64,000 bases of DNA from Montifringilla adamsi. Its lineage: Eukaryota > Chordata > Aves > Passeriformes > Passeridae. Location of the stretch: contig JAGGNK010008582.1 in the NCBI GenBank assembly GCA_017590115.1, positions 1 through 64,000 on the forward strand, written 5' to 3'. Every line of letters starts with the position of its first letter. Positions within the stretch are counted from its first letter, which is position 1. The position numbers and the translations under genes were made by a program. Positions 63,401 through 64,000 of this stretch are shown piece by piece. The notes beneath the pieces are model-generated. The model was given only the letters and a program-made list of their open reading frames with translations. It was not told the DNA's origin and ran no database searches.

Positions 63401-64000
63401 TATATTCTTTCTAGGCAGACAGATTGTTCCTTGCCTTGAAATCTTCAGAGCCTAATGCCTGCAAAATTCAGAAGATTTAGCACACGCTCATGGGGGGGGT
63501 AGTGGGGGGGGGGGGGGAAGAAGGCTGAATGATCATCCAGTCTATCCCACCTTCCTCAAGGCAAGACCTCCTAGGTAATCCTGACAGATATCTGTCTTGT
63601 CATGCTTAATTTACTTTCATGCAGCTATTCAGGTATGTAGAAAGAGAAATGTGCATACACACACGCCTTCAGATTCAATAGATGGAAGAACACAACACTG
63701 AATATCTACTGACTTTGTTAGGATGCCGTGGCAAGGTCCAACTGAAAAAAAAAGTGATTACAGGAATATGGCCCAAAATATACAATCTAAAGGAGAAATA
63801 AAATATGCTATTGTGGCAAGTATACAAATATACAAACACGCATTAAAAAACAAATTTTAACTAGGAAAATTAACCAATTCTTTATCAACCATCAAATCTA
63901 TTTTAGATGCAGTGTAGAGTCAAAGAACACATAACTTAGGAGCTTTCCCCCCATTATTCTGCACTCACAAACACGGTTTTAGGAGACTTCCACCCAAATC
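60471..64000. other. no gene recognised
   Basis: AT-rich, A-run-containing unique sequence. Only short frames (longest 63,105-63,323) with no domain. G-rich runs are at about 63,492-63,518 (GGGGGGGG then G14 or so). No element edge recognised before the window ends. Confidence 0.5.

Overview
This is a host-gene-free stretch of a bird genome, most likely a songbird, built almost entirely from retroelements. The evidence is CR1 LINEs whose 3' ends carry the typical ATTCTRTG repeats, together with avian-type endogenous retroviruses (ERVs) of three classes: ERVL-like, with 5-bp target site duplications (TSDs) and a tRNA-Lys-type primer binding site (PBS); class II/ERVK-like, with 6-bp TSDs and a tRNA-Trp-like PBS; and gamma-type. 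The songbird assignment rests on remembered LTR families and is an inference. A W-chromosome or other low-recombination location is possible but not shown. I saw no tRNA, rRNA, CRISPR array or convincing host exon.

Layout. 1-2.2 kb: 3' end of a class II provirus (integrase, env, polypurine tract, truncated LTR). 2.4-3.4 kb: a solo LTR with a second LTR inside it. 5.4-12.4 kb: a complete ERVL provirus with both LTRs and a CCCAT TSD; its downstream two thirds, including the 3' LTR, are strongly depleted of G on the sense strand. 12.4-13.8 kb: CR1 with an insertion. 13.8-22.1 kb: a gamma-type provirus (LTR, gag, pro, RT, RNase H, integrase, start of env) broken by two LTR insertions and truncated by a third LTR. 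22.8-24.5 kb: class II LTR-gag fragment, minus strand. 24.5-25.8 kb: CR1. 26-34 kb: a series of solo LTRs, one nested. 34.1-38.6 kb: a long minus-strand CR1 with ORF1, endonuclease and a deleted RT, split by an LTR that carries another LTR. 40-41.7 kb and 44.1-44.7 kb: LTRs. 45.9-55.7 kb: a multi-layer LTR nest with a class II gag fragment, a ~798-bp near-identical repeat 3,058 bp apart, and a 1,014-bp tandem duplication. 55.6-58.4 kb: minus-strand ERVL leader-gag-pro fragment. 58.4-64 kb: mostly unique AT-rich DNA with two CR1 tails.

Nothing here looks like a working operon or host pathway. The coding parts are decayed retroviral gag/pro/pol/env and CR1 ORFs. The best candidate for special biology is the ERVL provirus at 5,426-12,369. 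Its sense-strand G-to-A pattern, rising from 5' to 3' and present in the 3' LTR but not the 5' LTR, is what cytidine deamination of minus-strand cDNA during reverse transcription would leave behind.

Fourteen insertions were bounded by finding matching short direct repeats on both sides, which gives an internal relative chronology. Coordinates given with TSDs are base-accurate by hand reading; other element edges are approximate.
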